Assembly: GCA_031472005.1 (NCBI GenBank)
Contig: PZJY01000006.1
Location: forward strand, 1,364,001 to 1,428,000
DNA: 64,000 bases
DNA from: Tetracladium setigerum
Taxonomy: Eukaryota; Ascomycota; Leotiomycetes; Helotiales
Direction: 5' to 3'
This document shows, in pieces, positions 35,027-47,470 of the stretch. Position numbers and translations under genes: made by a program. The notes beneath the pieces were generated by a model that was not told the DNA's origin, searched no databases, and saw only the letters and a list, made by a program, of their open reading frames with translations. How positions within the stretch are numbered: position 1 is the first letter of the stretch; each line of letters opens with the position of its first letter.

Positions 35027-37138
35027 CTTGAGTAGAGTAGATGATTGATTTGCTGGGAAGTAGAGGAATTGGACTGAGGCTAGAAGAAGAGGACTTGGAT
35101 TGATGCTGGAGGTGATAGAAGAAGTACTCTGGGGATTCTTCCTCCCTTTTATAGATATTCCATAGGCACCGGATAAAATTGAATTCTCTCTACAAGACCC
35201 AAAACTCTTAGGCACAATGAGTGAACTGTTGTGAGTATACTGCCCAGTATGGTTTCTCAGGTCGGACAAGGTTGAATTTTGTCCACAAGATCCAAAACTC
35301 TTGGACAAAATGAGTGAGCTGTTGTGAACATACTGCCAAGTATATTTCTCAGGTCGAAATAGAGTATTGGCTGTACGTAAATTGTCCTTCGGCAACGATC
35401 CGTTCAGGGGTGGAGATCTTTCCGCGACGGCCCGCGCTGCAGCCAAGAATGGGGACGGAGCTTGGTAAAGGCACCTCGTTTCCATTTTGGCAACGTGTAC
35501 GGAGCACAGCGGCGGTTAATGATGAACATAGCAATCCAAATGATCCTAATCGGGCTGCTCTTAGATTTTCAACTCACGATAACTTCTTAAGAACATATTT
35601 GAAAAGGTTCGTTCCAGCGCTCAGAGATTCTTTGAAAGACAATCTCTATAACCATATAAAATTGTAAAGTTTCACAACTGGACAGTATGGAACTCCAAGA
35701 TAGGTGGGTTCGGACTCTTGCCGTTGCCCTGATCATACTTTGTTGCTGTGCCTCCGTTTGCTTGCTTGAGAAGCTTCGCCATGAGGGGAATAAACTGCTC
35801 TAAGTGGCAGGAGGATTGCTTGAATATGCAATCGAAAGTTTGGTTACATTTTACAAGCGGATTATACTTCAGAGCTTGAACAACCCAAGAATTTCTCTTC
35901 AAATATGTATAAAAGGTGTTTTTACAGTTGTTCAACGGTTGCCAAGCGTCAACGACGCCACATTGGCACTGTGAAGCATTACTCCTCCCGCAGTAGATAT
36001 GCTACCTCCATGTCCATTTCAAAAGGAATCCCTGTTGGTAGCTCGTATCGCTCTTTTTAGCCTTGCAACCTCGGTTCTCAAAGTTTGATGCCCTGATAAA
36101 CAATTACACTGTAGATTCAGAGGCATAGCAAGGTCCGCTGCACCCAATCATAAGATTTGTACAGATTAAAGTGCATGCCGGTAAGCGGCCAGGACGATAT
36201 ATGTGCAGCAGGAGCGTGAATGCGCGAACAAACTGTAACCCATCTTCTCCATACTTTAGTTGACCATGCCACGTTGGCATGAAAACGGTGCTCGTTAGGC
36301 GGCCAATGGCCAAAAAACTATAAAAATAACCAATTCTTATTGGCTTGCAGCTCAGGAAGGCGCTAGGTTATATCTTCACATTCTTCAGCGGGGAAACCGT
36401 TTGAATTGAGCATTGAAGGGAAAATCTAGGTGCATAGGCCAAGAAGGTTATTTAAATGAACGAACTCCTGTGCCTCAGGAAGTAGGTACGATTGAGAATT
36501 TGGGCTTCGTCGCCAGCGTGGCGTGCAGAATGTAGATAAGTCTTAGGCACCGATCTTCGGTGGCAATGTCGGCGCTGTTGACTATTGCCATTGAACTGCC
36601 GTGCTCAAAGCGAGTGTGCGCCGCGATGGTGCAGACGATGGTGGAGGATGTGATATCCAGTCTATGGAATTGAACTTTTGGTGCTATTCGACATGTATTA
36701 GCATCCCAATTTCCTCGAAGAGAGAGAGAGAGAGGATGGGTAGTCTAGTAGACGTATTGATATTAACCCCAATGACCGTACGGTAAAACCTGGTAATAAG
36801 CAGGTACTGATTGTAAGCATACAGGGGGTTTTCCTGGATAATATGCAAAGGCAAATTCAGTCCTAAAGGTAGGTCGTGATTCGTGAAGCCAGTCAAGCCA
36901 TCTAAATGGCACTCTGTATAAGCATAAAAAAATCCGATAGTTCTCGGTCCGCCCAACATGCTTGCAACCAGGTTTGACTGTGGTCCCCCTAGATCAACAG
37001 CAACAGCAGCGCCATTCCTAACACCCCCACTCACCCCCGTCACTAAAGCAAGTTCATTCTCTCAATCGTGCATATTTCTCATCCAGTTTTTGGTTGAACC
37101 ATTACTGAGCAGCCAGTCATTATTAGCCAGTAAAGTAC
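35027..37138. other. Gene-poor region upstream of secreted-protein gene
   Basis: About 2.1 kb. It carries the tandem repeat at 35181-35366 and a short GA tract near 36720. The open frames (for example 37043-36684 minus) have no domain or splice support. No transposase remnant or terminal repeat is seen. Confidence 0.45.
35181..35366. repeat. Tandem direct repeat of about 93 bp, two diverged copies
   Basis: Two copies begin at 35181 and 35274. Each runs from GAATT through AAAACTCTT, ATGAGTGA, CTGTTGTGA, ATACTGCC and TTTCTCAGGTCG. Copies share most positions with scattered substitutions. The array lies about 150-340 bp upstream of the secreted-protein start, on the promoter side. Confidence 0.85.
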
Positions 37139-37721
37139 TCATGGAGAAGAAGTAGCTTGCCAGCGTTGAGCTGGCGTAGGCGCATATAGAAATTCGAAAT
37201 AAAACATTGTAACAGCGGGTGAAGTAGCCGCGAGCAACTTCCGAAAAACAAGCAAACATTGAAGAACTCCGAAGAGAAAGAAGCCGGTGACCAAGGCATC
37301 TAGTGCCATGAAACGGGTTGGTACCAGGATACGCAGAGAGCTTCTCAGGCACAGTAGGCCTTCGCAGGGGAGAATTCTAACTGCCTCATCAAAACCTGTT
37401 TGATATCTCCTACTCCGCTTGTCAAAGGTACGGTCTGGATGCGGCATGGAGGCGAAGTCGGGGTCTCGCCGGGCCTGAGTCGTGACGGTAGAGCTCATGA
37501 GGCGTGCTTGAGAGCCACTCGTTATGGAGGCTGGAGGCTGGGTAGACATGGGCGTTTGCATTGAGTTACAGGTAACTGGAGGTATTATCAGGGTATTTCG
37601 AATGAACGTGAATGGAAGGTGGTAGGAGGGTATCATGGGGTATGTTGAATGGGGAGGGATGAAATGTAATCTTACTACTATTTGCCTGAGGTGGAGCAGG
37701 GAATTCGTTTTTGGTGAACAT
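37139..37721 (-). CDS. Possible hypothetical protein with one membrane segment
   Basis: Tentative two-exon gene: 37721-37676 and 37575-37139, 160 residues. Exon 1 starts MFTKNEFPAPPQANS; the intron would have a GTAAGA donor and a TCCAG acceptor. The second exon has a polar region (DPDFASMPHPDRTFDKRSRR) and a hydrophobic stretch (ALDALVTGFFLFGVLQCLLVF). I recognise no family. The C-terminal part could belong to another splice form. It is offered because the splice phases agree and the N terminus starts with ATG; expression evidence would decide. Confidence 0.3.
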
Positions 37722-39445
37722 TGCGGTTAATGTATAGCTGTGATGCACTGATGGCGAGAGTTTGTGGGGGGGAGGCGAGGGGGGGACATTTGAATTGTGG
37801 GTTGAGGATAAGGAGTTTGCTAATAGGAGGTAGAGTTGGATTGGATTGAGTCGGGTCGGGTGAGATGAGGTGAGCTGACTTGTGACTGGGCAGTTTCGAG
37901 CCTGAATAGTCGTATGAGAAAGACTTGTGAATTCATTGGCATTAAGGGTAATTTAGTTGCGACGGCAGCCGGCACTCGAGTAGATAGGTCGTGGTTATGC
38001 CGAAGAGAACTAGGTATGTGATAGAGAAACGCCTGTGCTGGTTCATGCCCAAAACTGAGAAGTTACTTCCAACATGGCAGGTAGGATGTTGTTCGTGCGT
38101 ATTGCAGAACTGGGTCTTATGGCAGCATATGCTTTTGTCCTAGCAGAGATGAACGTGGTGTTATTTTGGGCTCCAGGCTCATAAACTGAACTGTTCGTCG
38201 AGAAAAGCTTGGTTATTATTGAACGCATTTCTTGTCACCTCCCTCATTGATGGCTGGGCGGCTGGGAAACTCGCTTGATGGCTGCCTCAGGCAACACATT
38301 TATCCAATGCGTCGAACTTCAATCATTCGTGTCCTGGGAGGAGAGGAGCAAGGGCAGGTTCATGAAACAGACCAGCGATCAACTGATATCAGGCTCATCA
38401 GGAGACTAAATCTCCAAACGAGCACATGACTTGGAGGCTTTCACGATCTGAACAGAGGAATAATAATGATGGATGGGTGGTTGCATGGCTGCTTTTTGCA
38501 AAGTTTGAGCTGGGCGGCAGAAGCGGCTACAGCCTGGTGATGGATCTGTGGAATGATTAAACTATGGAATGCGTAAAAGAAGTAGTAGTATTGTTCTTGT
38601 TATTAGTCGACTTGCTTGTAAGATTACATGTAGCATGGTGAGTGATGCAAGAGAAAGATGTAGGTAGGTAGGAGGTGGGTAGGTTGTTATGGAAAGGGGA
38701 GAGAGAAACAAACACCTCCCTAGTCTCCTTTGGCAAGAGACAGACCAGTTCCAAACACCCAGACCGATAGCTAGCGACTCAGATGATTTCAAACTCTATC
38801 ATTGATTGATGCCAGCTACAGTACCTATGTAAGTAGTAACCAGGTAATTTACTTACTCACTAAATCATTACTGTAATTACCCAGAGTACTCCTAAACTAA
38901 CGGACTCTTCAACTTGGAAACTCTACGGAGAATGTGATCCTCCTACCACCCACCATGCCAGCCACGCGCTGATTGGCTCGTGCCCACTAAAATCCCCTTC
39001 GCGGGCGAAATGGTACAAACCACCAATTCAGCTTTCGAGATCTCTCACCAAACGCGCGAAGCATCGACCGCCGCACCACCTCATAAAATGATGGCCTATT
39101 TCCGGCTCATAAGCCATTATCCCTTCCAACACCATCCACATCCACACCACCTCATTCCACCATAAAGACAACCACCACCAACCAACCAACCAACCTTTCA
39201 TCCATCTACTCATCACCACCATCTATCTACTTCTACTCTCGATACAACATCGGCCGCCGATAAAGGTGTCGACGAACCTTGCCCACCTTCCGACGCCTAA
39301 TTTGTTGCGCATTCACCTGGGCACGAAAACAAACTTGGGGCTTGGTGATTAGCCAACCTCCTCCTTGTCACCAAACCCATCTGTCTGCCCTCCGCGACCG
39401 ACTCGCATTCTTTCATCCTCCTCATCCATTACCATCGCCATCGCC
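37722..39445. other. Long intergenic region upstream of IES4
   Basis: About 1.7 kb. G-rich patches near 37770-37870 and a pyrimidine-rich leader next to IES4 (39100-39445) are visible. The frames inside have no domains. No gene is called. Confidence 0.45.
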
Positions 39446-40430
39446 ATGGCTTCAACTTCGAAATCTGCCGCTGTGCCCCCAGCCGACGAAAGTCTTCTTC
39501 GAAACCCATCAACAACAGCAGAGTGATCACCCTCAAGTTGTCACCCGAGTCATTGAGGAAGTTCGAGCCCGTCGCAACTCCTACTCGAGACGATGAAGCA
39601 ACTCCATCATCAAAGGAATCAGCACCCATCATAACTACATCTGCACCGCCCGTCGCAACCAGCTCCAACAGTGACAATCCATCCGAGTCGAATCCCAACA
39701 CCCCTGCTACCGTCGGCACGCCCAATCCATCATTAATGCCACCGCCTGCAGACATTGTCAAGAAGAAGGGAGGCAAGAGAACTGCAGCTGCGCTGGGCCC
39801 TGATGCTCCTCCAAAAGTTAGAGGCAAACCAGGTCCCAAGAAGAAGGCAAGATTGTAAGTTCTATCATCATCCATCTGCGAGTCTTCTACATAAGGAACA
39901 ATGCCAAATCCCCCCATCTATTCCTGGAATACGATGCTAACGTCTTGCGCAATAGGGAGGATGGTTCCATCGATCACTCTGCCACTGTTCCTAGAGCCGC
40001 GAATGCCGCCCACAAGCTTGGACCCAGAGCGAACCAAGGAGCTATTAATGCTGGTTTGCGAGCTCTTGATCGATCAGGCAAGCCCTGTCGCAAATGGCAG
40101 AAGGGAGGATTCAAGATGAAGACTTTTACTGGCGTCGTTTGGGAAATCCCACGTTGGAAGGCCCCTCCAAAGATCAGTGTACAAGTCACTTCGGAGGGAC
40201 AATCTGCGTCCGGTGATAGCAGCAAGGAGAACAAGGATAACAGCCAGCTCGAGAGCGAGAAGAGTGTGAAGAGCAACACTGGCGGCGATGTTGAAATGGG
40301 CAACACCCCGACCCCAAACGTACCATCACCACCGGCATCTTCTCAGACAGCCGCACCAACCTCTGCCGACACCACCCCAACCGCAATAGCCGAAGCAACG
40401 GTCGATACGACCGTTACAGTTTCTGCATAA
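39446..40430 (+). CDS. IES4: INO80 complex subunit Ies4-like (DUF1711), one apparent 1-base loss
   Basis: Subunit of the INO80 chromatin remodeller. Exons 39446-39854 and 39956-40430; 294 residues if one base is restored. The start MASTSKSAAVPP lies in one frame, but the expected N terminus (SRRKSSSKPINNSRVITLKL, SPESLRKFE) is in another; one more C in the run at 39476-39480 joins them. The middle is Ser/Thr/Pro-rich with a basic KKKGGKRTAAA and KPGPKKKARL tract. The core ends GFKMKTFTGVVWEIPRWKAPPK, which I associate with the Ies4/DUF1711 family. The tail is low complexity. The intron has a GTAAGT donor; both exons are otherwise intact. Confidence 0.85.
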
Positions 40431-41603
40431 GTTGGTTTACCTCCTTATGGATGAGCGTCACTGTGCATCTGGGATTTCATGTTGAAACGGAATGGCATCT
40501 TCTCACTTCGACGTGCTTCAGTACCATGTATTACTTCACTATTCAATTGCTTTGGAGTTGGTATGGGGAATTGAAAGGCGTTAACGGAAAACTGGTGCAT
40601 GACGGGAGACTAGAACGTGTAATCTGGCGTATATTAGGGCTGCATTGTACAATAAACGTTGATGACCGAATTATCGGGAAAAATAGATCAACTTTCTCGT
40701 CCTATACTTACTTGAGACCTGGATATTTTATGCTCTTGGTCTTTCATGCTCTTCGATTTGTTCTTTGACTTGGGCTTTTGGCTAAATTTACTGTCTCGTC
40801 GAAGCCTTTTGCAACAACAACGTTTTCGCATGCGATCTCAGCTTTCAATGTGCCATTATCGAACAAATACTTTCCCACGTTGGCTGGCATGTTGCCATCT
40901 TGTCATCCCTTCTATTTGCCATCATTCCCAGGCAGAAGTGATGGTAGTGAATTAGGAGTGACCTAGATGTACTCAGCTGATGTGTGCAAGCGACTTTAAA
41001 GGCGAGCCACCATTCGAAGGATCACTAAGCTAACGTGCCAAAAACGAGACATGAAGCGATTGCTGAAATGAACCTTTCTTCATATAACATAATCACAATA
41101 ATCACAATAATGACAATAATAATAACAATAATAATTCCTCTTTCAGACGGTGTCTTGTGACTTACTACCCCAAGCCTCCCCACTCCAACTGCAAGTGGCC
41201 TAGTACAGGTCGAAGCGCATCAGTGAATCAGTCAACACCTCCAACGTTGACGTGATACCATACAAGCTTCAAATGCCAGATGCAACCAGCTTTCAGCAAA
41301 GTACAAGTGATAAAATGCATTCGCCAAAAGTGTTCTTGCTTTGGTAGACTGGACCTGCTTTCTAGTTTTCTTGCCTCCTTTCTTTTTCCTTAATCATTCG
41401 TTGGGCGGCCCATTCTCTATCACTTACTTACCGACATACCTTCCATCCCCACCTTCTCCCAGTTGTTGAATCGACGAATACCTGCTGCAGTCCACACGAC
41501 ACCTTTGAATTCCTTCAAAAGCACATCGAAGATATCGACCACCGAACTTGAGGTCCCGCGAAGAGCTCGGATTTGTGAAATCCTTTAAACCCTCTTCTCT
41601 ATC
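40431..41603. other. Intergenic region between IES4 and GID1
   Basis: About 1.2 kb. It includes the CAATAAT-type repeat (41089-41136) and a pyrimidine-rich leader before GID1. No gene is seen. Confidence 0.5.
41089..41136. repeat. AT-rich simple repeat (CAATAAT-type)
   Basis: Imperfect tandem units of AATCACAAT, AATGACAAT and AATAATAAC upstream of GID1. It is probably a promoter or leader microsatellite. Confidence 0.8.
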
Positions 41604-44086
41604 ATGAGCAACTCCTACCCCTCGGGCTCACCCGGGGGTCTGGATTCAAGCATGCCTTCTGGAGCCCCTGGCATCGTGCCACGAAGATCCTCCTACGCAT
41701 CAGTTGTGTCTGGTGCAGCTTCTCAATCATACTCGAGATCGGGGGCTTTATCCCATCTCTTCAATCAGCACGGGGACTATAACTACGAAGGTGCTTACCA
41801 GAACTATGGCGGAGGACAACGATACGATCCTCGAGCAAACGAAATGGAGCTTGGTACAAGTGGGAGCGCTCATGGAAGGTCTGGCTCGTGGGGAAGAGGT
41901 GCGCAGCTGCCTAGCTTCTCGAGTGCTTTCCGGTCACTCGTGAAGGGGAACGGAGATGGACCGGTTGGAAATACAGCGGACCAGTTCTTCATACCGTCAT
42001 ATCTAAAGGGATCAAAGTATGTGCAGCTTCTCGAAGACGCGCACAAAGCCAAAGTGCTGGCGCATAAAGATGGGCCCTCTGCGCAGTCATCACAACCTGG
42101 ATCGCTTTCAACAAGTGCGAGCAGCGCAAATCTACATGCCAAAATGGTCCCATCACATCGCGGTATGACCTATGACCTCATCGAGAAGGTACCGCCGGTC
42201 GAGGACGAATCACTGTCTCCACTGCCATCGAAATGGAACGGTCAAGATAAAAATGCAGGGCTGGAGTTGTTGTCGGATGGCATGGAGATCAAATACACAT
42301 CAGCGAAGCCAGAACGGGAACGAGAGCATGAGGCTTGCGCAGTGAGGGCAGATCACCCCATGCCTTCGCAATGTGGGATCTACTATTACGAAGTGACAAT
42401 ATTGTCCCGTAAACGAGAAGAGTAGGAGCCGCCAAAAATAAACTGCATGTGGAGACCTTATTCTGACAAGACTTGCAGGAGCTCTATCGGTATTGGTTTC
42501 TCCGGCAAAGACGTCTCGTTATCAAGGTTACCTGGGTGGGAGCCTGAGTCTTGGGCGTATCATGGAGATGATGGAAATGCTTTTTGCGGTCGAGACACAG
42601 GCAAGACTTACGGCCCACCATTCGCTCTCGATGATACAATAGGATGTGGGGTCAATTTCAGAAATGGGACGGCCTTTTTCACGAAGAATGGTGACCATCT
42701 GAGTAAGTTTATATCCGACACGCTAAGGCCTGCATCCGCAATCTAGTTTCTGACATTTTGCCTTAGGTACTGCCTTCCGAGACATCAAAGGAAGACTTTT
42801 CCCTTCTATTGGAATGAAAAGGTCTGGGGAACACATTAGAGTAAACTTTGGCCAAAGTCCGTTTGTGTTCGATATCGACGGCATGATGGCGGTAAGTGCT
42901 AATATCTTCAGTCAAGAAACTTGAGCTAATTTTGTGCTTTCATAGCGAGAGAAAGCTGAAATTCGAAAGCAAATAGTAGCAACAAGGTATGAACCACTCA
43001 TCCCCTTTTGAGGCTTTGCTAAGACGGTTTAGTACGTCGAGACTTGCCCCGCCTTTGAGCGAGACCGAGTTGATACAATCTTTGGTATGTTTGGTTTAGC
43101 TTTGAGCAGATATTGTTGCTAATTTGAAAGGTCATTCAATACCTAACGCATGAGGGTTATGTCGGAACGGCAAGATCTTTTGCAGCCGAAGTCCAATCAG
43201 AAAAGGAGGCTCTGAGTTTAGACCCGGAGGCTCTGATACAAGGCTTTGATGTGAAGCAAGACGAGGATGCTGGCCATCGACAAAGTAAATTACTTACATT
43301 TCTACCGTACAGACCCTAGCTAATAGGTCACAGGAATCCGAGCGGCTGTACTCAGCGGTGATATTGAAAAAGCACTGAAACACACTAATGCCTACTACCC
43401 TCAAGTGCTGAAGGACAATGAGCACGTGTACTTTCGGTTGCGATGTCGAAGATTGGTCGAGATGATACGACAGGGAGCAGAAATTCACAGATCCACCGCA
43501 TCGAATGGGGCAAAGAAGAGCAACGGCCACAATGGGGATTGGTATGATGATGTAATCAACCACGATATGGATCTGGATGACCACCAACAAGCTCAAAGCA
43601 GCAGCAATTTGGACAAAATGGACACTGAATATGCCCCCGACAATCATATTGTGTACGAGGAGCTTCTACGAGACACTTTGATCTATGGTCAGAATCTACA
43701 GGCAGAATTCCGTGACGATCCAAGAAGAGAAATCAGCCAAGCACTCCGCGATGCATTCTCACTTTTCGCCTATTCCGATCCTCTTGGGGAGAAGGAGGTT
43801 GCACATCATCTAGATATCAGCGGCCGCATTTCTGTCGCGGAAGAGCTCAATTCTGCAATTCTGCGTAAGTCTTAGCTTTTCCCAGTTATAATATGAACTG
43901 AAATTTAATGTGCTCAATGCAGAATCTCTCGGCAAATCCTCTTCCGCCGCCCTCGAGCAAGTCATTCAGCAAACCACCGTCCTACTTGAAGATCTCCAGG
44001 AAGGAGGCGGACCTGGGGCACTGGTCAACATCGATGACTTTGTCCGACCGAAACCGCTTCGTCCATCAACGTCGCTCAGCAACTGA
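41604..44086 (+). CDS. GID1: GID/CTLH E3 ligase scaffold subunit (RanBPM/Vid30)
   Basis: Scaffold of the GID/CTLH ubiquitin ligase that degrades gluconeogenic enzymes in yeast. Eight exons are inferred: 41604-42421, 42479-42702, 42767-42891, 42946-42986, 43033-43084, 43131-43284, 43334-43864 and 43923-44086, giving 702 residues with consistent phases. The N terminus is Ser/Gly-rich and disordered. A SPRY domain spans about residues 255-390 (YYYEVTILSRK, SIGIGFSGKDVSLSRLPGWE, HGDDGNAFCG, TIGCGVNFRNGTAFFTKNG). LisH and CTLH follow (ELIQSLVIQYLTHEGYVGTA, GDIEKALKHTNAYYPQVLKD, RLRCRRLVEMI), then a CRA-type helical end (REISQALRDAFSLFAYSDP). The intron between exons 6 and 7 has a tandem acceptor. 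Confidence 0.93.
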
Positions 44087-45095
44087 TCGATCGTTTATGA
44101 CATCACAATGTTCGGTCCTCGACTTGAAAGCCAGTCCAAGCATCTTCTTTTTTTCTTCTCTACCCTGCATTTGCATTGGCGACGCCGATATACCGAATTT
44201 CCGAAACATCATGGCCGAATTCGATGCTTTTCCTCTTTTCCATCAGGCGTCTCTCTCATCCTCTTTCACAAGCAGGTCGGTTGGTTGGAGATTGGAGTGA
44301 GAATGGACATATTTTCCTACGGCACGTTGTATTTATGTTTTTGAAGGAGAAATGGGTGGATATGGGGATGGGACATGGGCATTTAAAGGACAAGGGAGCG
44401 GGACGGATGCCTTGAACGCGAGTTATTTCCTCTCTCTTTTCTTCGAAGCGGGAGTGTTTTTTCTGTTGCTTCTTCTCTATCGCGAGATATTTGGAACTTT
44501 TAGTTACCGGGAACAGACGACAGCACACCTTGCTCAAGAGAGGTCAGATGTATGTATGTATGTAGGTAAGTAAGCAAAGCACAAGCCGCCGAACCAATGG
44601 ATGGATGGATGGCAGATGTGGTCGTTGTGAATACTTCGTATACAGAAAATAAACAAATCACCACTACAACAAACCATCATGAATAATTTCCTATGAATAA
44701 TCGTCAGGCTTCTCTTGGCTTGCCGATGGCTTGCTAATGCTGCTGCTGCTGACGTGAAACCCCAGTAAGTTGATTGGGCTAGATGAGAAAAAAGACAGAA
44801 GAAGGAAGGGAAAAAAAAAATCTGGACCCAATAATTTTCTGATTAAAGAGGGTGCTGCGGGTTTCTTGAGATCTGGGGTGGGTGGATTAGTAGGTGGGGT
44901 GTGTTGGATGGATGAGGTGATAATGAACAAAGAGCAGGAAGTGTCGGGACGGTTCTTTTTCTTTTTTGAAAGAAAAGGGGAGGAAAAATTAAAATCTTAT
45001 CGCCGATTACTCGCGGAACACGAGACGGACGACAAAAGCCAAATTGTCGAGGCTGACGATTACTGTACTTGGGAGAGTCTTAAACCCGGGTTTGA

Positions 45096-45132
<37 letters not shown>

Positions 45133-45786
45133 TGCTCGTGTGTGTGTAGCAGTGAGAGAGAGAATGTGATTTTGGAATGGAATTCATATTGTCTTGAGAT
45201 TTGGTATTCCTTAAAGGAAGTGTGAGAAGTAAGATAATTTTGAAGTTTTTATTCGTGTTTTGGGTATAATAGTTATGTTATGTTTCTGTAGTCCCCTTCT
45301 TTCCTTGCTTCTCTCCCACAGGCCTCTCTTCTCCTCTCTTCCCCTTTCTGCTTCCTCTCCGAAATTCCCACGAAATTCGTGCTCATGAAACCCCAAACCG
45401 AATAAGTAGCCACCGCAAGAAAGTACCAAAAAAAGTAAAGTAGTGGCGTTGACCCAATCCCATATATGCCCAAATATCCATTTCCTGTTCCAATACTCCT
45501 GTCTTTGACGGTGATGATACCATCTAGAAGATCCGTTTCTTGTGAAAGAATTCCCTCTTTTACTTTCCGTGTATACACAAAAAATATATATGGTGTAAAT
45601 AAACCGAGTTTTCCAAAAACGCCTGACTGAGCAGCTCCATCGAAAGGGTGCATAGAGGTGACAGTGTGTACAAAAATCATGACATGGTCAGAGAGAGGAC
45701 AAATCTCTCCCCAACGGCCCAGTTCTATTCCCTCATTGATCTTCTTTTTGTAGTGTAAAATCCTTGATGGGCGATATGGGTTCCGC
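44087..45786. other. Intergenic region between GID1 and the 78-aa gene
   Basis: About 1.7 kb. It holds an ATGG tract near 44598-44613, a GA microsatellite at 45102-45129 and pyrimidine-rich tracts. Several overlapping frames on both strands have no family content. Confidence 0.45.
45102..45129. repeat. GA dinucleotide microsatellite
   Basis: About 14 GA units in the region 3' of GID1. No coding effect. Confidence 0.9.
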
Positions 45787-46023
45787 TTAAATGCCTATAC
45801 TCTCCATATCCCTCATCAACACAGCCATCTGCGCACGCTTGGCTGCCTCGGCAACCAGACTGAAATCTTGAAGGAATAATGATGTATTGTCTGTGCTCCT
45901 GGGTGCTTGTTGATGTTGAGGGGGCGTGGGTTGCTGGGCTTGTGTTTGGGTGGTACTTGATGCGGAGGAGGATGAGTTGGTGGAGTAGTATGAGGAGTGT
46001 TGGTGTTGTTTGGAGCTATTCAT
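45787..46023 (-). CDS. Small conserved-looking protein, 78 residues
   Basis: Single-exon frame from ATG 46023 (the ORF is open farther upstream, but that sequence looks like leader). The first half is Ser/Gln/Thr-rich low complexity (SSSSASSTTQTQAQQ). The last 35 residues form a clean amphipathic helix: DNTSLFLQDFSLVAEAAKRAQ then MAVLMRDMESIG. I have an impression that similar C-terminal helices occur in other Leotiomycetes, but this is recall only. Function is unknown. Confidence 0.6.
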   Translation of the reverse strand: MNSSKQHQHSSYYSTNSSSSASSTTQTQAQQPTPPQHQQAPRSTDNTSLFLQDFSLVAEAAKRAQMAVLMRDMESIGI

Positions 46024-47470
46024 GATTGCGTTGGTTTGAGGTTTCGAGCTTTGGTGTTGGAAATTGGATGGAGAGGTAGATAGGTGGTGGAAGTATGTAA
46101 CCCGGGGAATGGATTGATTTGTATGACGTGAGTTTTCTGGAACTGGGAAATCCAAGCGAGCAAAAGTTGAGGAACAAAGAGGGATCTTTGCACAATGTGT
46201 GTGTGGTGGGGTGACTATGTGAACCAAATGTCTGGATATCTTCCTGGGTGGGTAGACGGGATCGAGATGCTGGGTTGGGATTCTTTGTTTTGAGAAAGGC
46301 TTTTGGCTCGGGAATTGGTCTTCTGGAAAATTGTGAAGAGAAGAAGTCGGTTGGATGTGTAGTAGTGAAAGAAGATGTCGATCAAGTGAGAGAGAGACTG
46401 GTTTATGGACTATTATCTCACCCACAGGGAATGGGTTTCAACCTCGGTGGGAGAAAGACCGGTAGCTGAGATAGGCTAGAGGGGTGGAGGATCTCGGCTG
46501 ATAGGGCCGTATGGATATTTCCCAGACGATGCTTTGGAGAAGGGAGGAGGGATCTGGGTTTGAGCGAGACGAGCAAGTACAGTAGTGGAACTCTGCGTGT
46601 GAAAGTAATATCTGGAGAAATCGAAGAGACCCGAGATACTTCTGATGCGGGATGTGTGAAGGGGAGGAAAAGGATGAAGGAGAAGTGTCACAGGCAGAAA
46701 TGCTTTTCCCTCATATTCCGTACTACTACCGTACTACTTGAGATAGAGTAAAAGAGGCGTGCCGGCAGCTGCGAGATGGTGTGTTCCCCCCCCCCAACTT
46801 TATCTTACTCTATTTGGCCGAGAGGAAGCCTTCAGACAGCGAAGCGGGCCTGTGACGATTCGAGTTGTCGTTTCTGGGTTGTCTCTCCCTTTGAGCCTTT
46901 ATTTACCCCACGCCATGGAGGCCAATCGACACGCCCAAAGAGCCCTCGGAAAGCCAATCGAAGCAGGAATTATGCAGCCGGGACATCGAGATCGCGGGAA
47001 TGCAATTGGATACCATCGTTGAAGCCAAAAAAAAGCATCAGAAAGAACAATATGTACTACGAGTATCTGTCGATGATTCCTGCCTTTTCGTTGTTCGCGG
47101 TCTTGTCGCCGCCGTCAAATGACTCGAGATGGCGAGTTTTGTCATGTTCTGTCATTGAAAGTGTCGCCGGCCTTTTGACCGAGATCTCCTCCCTGTCGTT
47201 GCCGGTATATTGGCAGTAAATTGGCAGTAATTTCCTGCTCAACGGGGACTAGCGCCTCATGCTCAATTATTATCACTGCGGCGGAGGATCTCGTATGCAG
47301 GTCCGAGAGGAAGGAATTTGTTGCGCGCGACGGAGACCCGAGGTTTCTCCTGCAAATGAGATGCCAATTTGATATGCCACTTGCCGACCATCCTGTTGCT
47401 CCATACCTAGACGAGGACGAGACTATTATCAACTTCCAATCTACCGACATACGCAGAAGTGACACCAGAT
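46024..47470. other. Intergenic region between the divergent 78-aa gene and SAM35
   Basis: About 1.4 kb of divergent promoter space. A C-run of about 10 lies near 46788 and a short repeated TTGGCAGTAA is present near 47210-47230. Frames are present on both strands but none has domain support. Confidence 0.45.

Noticed and set aside
42421..42478. Possible ninth frame break in GID1 after the SPRY start
   Set aside because: An intron (donor GTAGGA, branch TTCTGAC, acceptor GCAG) fully explains it and keeps the SPRY frame.
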